A stretch of DNA of 63,954 nucleotides, from positions 1 through 63,954 of the forward strand of contig DATGMF010000005.1 in the NCBI GenBank assembly GCA_035293765.1, written 5' to 3'. The DNA comes from DASRHT01 sp035293765 (GTDB lineage Bacteria > Chloroflexota > Ktedonobacteria > Ktedonobacterales > Ktedonobacteraceae). Below, one piece after another: positions 63,845 to 63,954 of the stretch. The translations under genes and the position numbers were made by a program. The notes beneath the pieces are model-generated. The model ran no database searches and was not told the origin of the DNA. It saw nothing but the letters and a program-made list of their open reading frames with translations. Every line of letters begins with the position of its first letter. Positions within the stretch are counted from its first letter, which is position 1.

Positions 63845-63870
63845 GGCAATCCCCATTGCGGAGGATTGCC
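63845..63870 (-). terminator. Intrinsic terminator on the minus strand
   Basis: GGCAATCC (63845-63852) pairs with GGATTGCC (63863-63870). Read on the minus strand the stem is followed by TTTTTGG, a good intrinsic terminator for a transcript coming from the right, outside the window. On the plus strand it follows the TIR-like gene's stop by 18 bp without a T-run. Confidence 0.5.
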
Positions 63871-63916
63871 AAATTGAGTAATGTTCATCCAAAGGAAACA
63901 GAGGAGCATTACTCAG

Positions 63917-63954
63917 GTGAACCTGAACATACTGGAAGCGATTCGTCATCAGGT
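63917..63954 (+). CDS. Possible 5' end of a further gene (cut by right edge)
   Basis: A GTG at 63917 follows GAGGAG with 11-nt spacing and opens VNLNILEAIRHQ to the window end. The inverted repeat TGAGTAATG (63875-63883) and CATTACTCA (63907-63915) brackets this site. Only 12 codons are visible and the minus-strand terminator just upstream argues for a gene in the other direction, so this is tentative. Confidence 0.2.
   Translation, partial: MNLNILEAIRHQ

Overview
The window looks like a chromosomal segment of a filamentous, spore-forming type of Chloroflexota, most probably class Ktedonobacteria. This is inferred from family content and was not tested by search: many XRE/LuxR-fused STAND ATPases with TPRs, TIR and CHAT proteins, NRPS genes with P450s, SpvB/RHS-like secreted proteins, a Cys4-containing PheS, and short GC-rich palindromes scattered through genes. 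No tRNA, rRNA or CRISPR array was seen.

Left part (1-10.03 kb): a secreted SpvB/RHS-type protein runs off the left edge on the minus strand. Divergent to it is a large secreted protein with five adhesive-type repeats and a seven-bladed PLL-like lectin propeller. A LuxR-type ATPase regulator with few or no TPRs, a C39-like cysteine peptidase and a frameshifted SpvB/Tc-toxin-like remnant follow.

Defence operon (10.04-18.67 kb, minus strand): a type I restriction-modification set (hsdM, hsdS, hsdR) carries a two-gene Kiwa system (kwaA, kwaB) between hsdS and hsdR. HsdR lacks the usual catalytic lysine of its nuclease motif and has a five-residue tandem repeat beside its Walker A motif. Copies of two short palindromic element families lie inside hsdR and hsdS and fill the hsdS-kwaA gap.

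Middle (19-26.35 kb): a TetR regulator with a candidate operator, a small XRE regulator beside a VOC-fold fragment, then housekeeping pheS-pheT followed by a fumarate-reductase/NadB-like flavoprotein.

Biosynthetic cluster (26.35-42.84 kb): two radical SAM genes on the minus strand face a 28-codon ORF with an excellent ribosome-binding site and then a tight plus-strand operon: NRPS C-A(Leu code)-PCP, acyl-adenylating ligase-PCP, MFS exporter, two cytochromes P450, NRPS C-A(Ala-like code)-PCP-TE. The simplest reading is an acyl-Leu-Ala product that is oxidised and exported. The small ORF next to a SPASM-like radical SAM enzyme may be a separate peptide precursor.

Conflict-system island (42.97-63.95 kb): one minus-strand operon encodes XRE-STAND-TPR, a helical HTH protein and TIR-STAND-TPR. 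Divergent from it is a five-gene operon: TIR-TPR, a two-helix membrane protein, a small unknown protein, a LON-N-domain protein and a 1434-residue TPR-CHAT protease. This second operon is the best candidate for an undescribed abortive-infection-like system. After a GH18 chitinase-like gene come a divergent pair of XRE-STAND paralogues, one of which has lost its TPRs, sharing a palindromic candidate operator, and a TIR-like protein lacking the catalytic glutamate.
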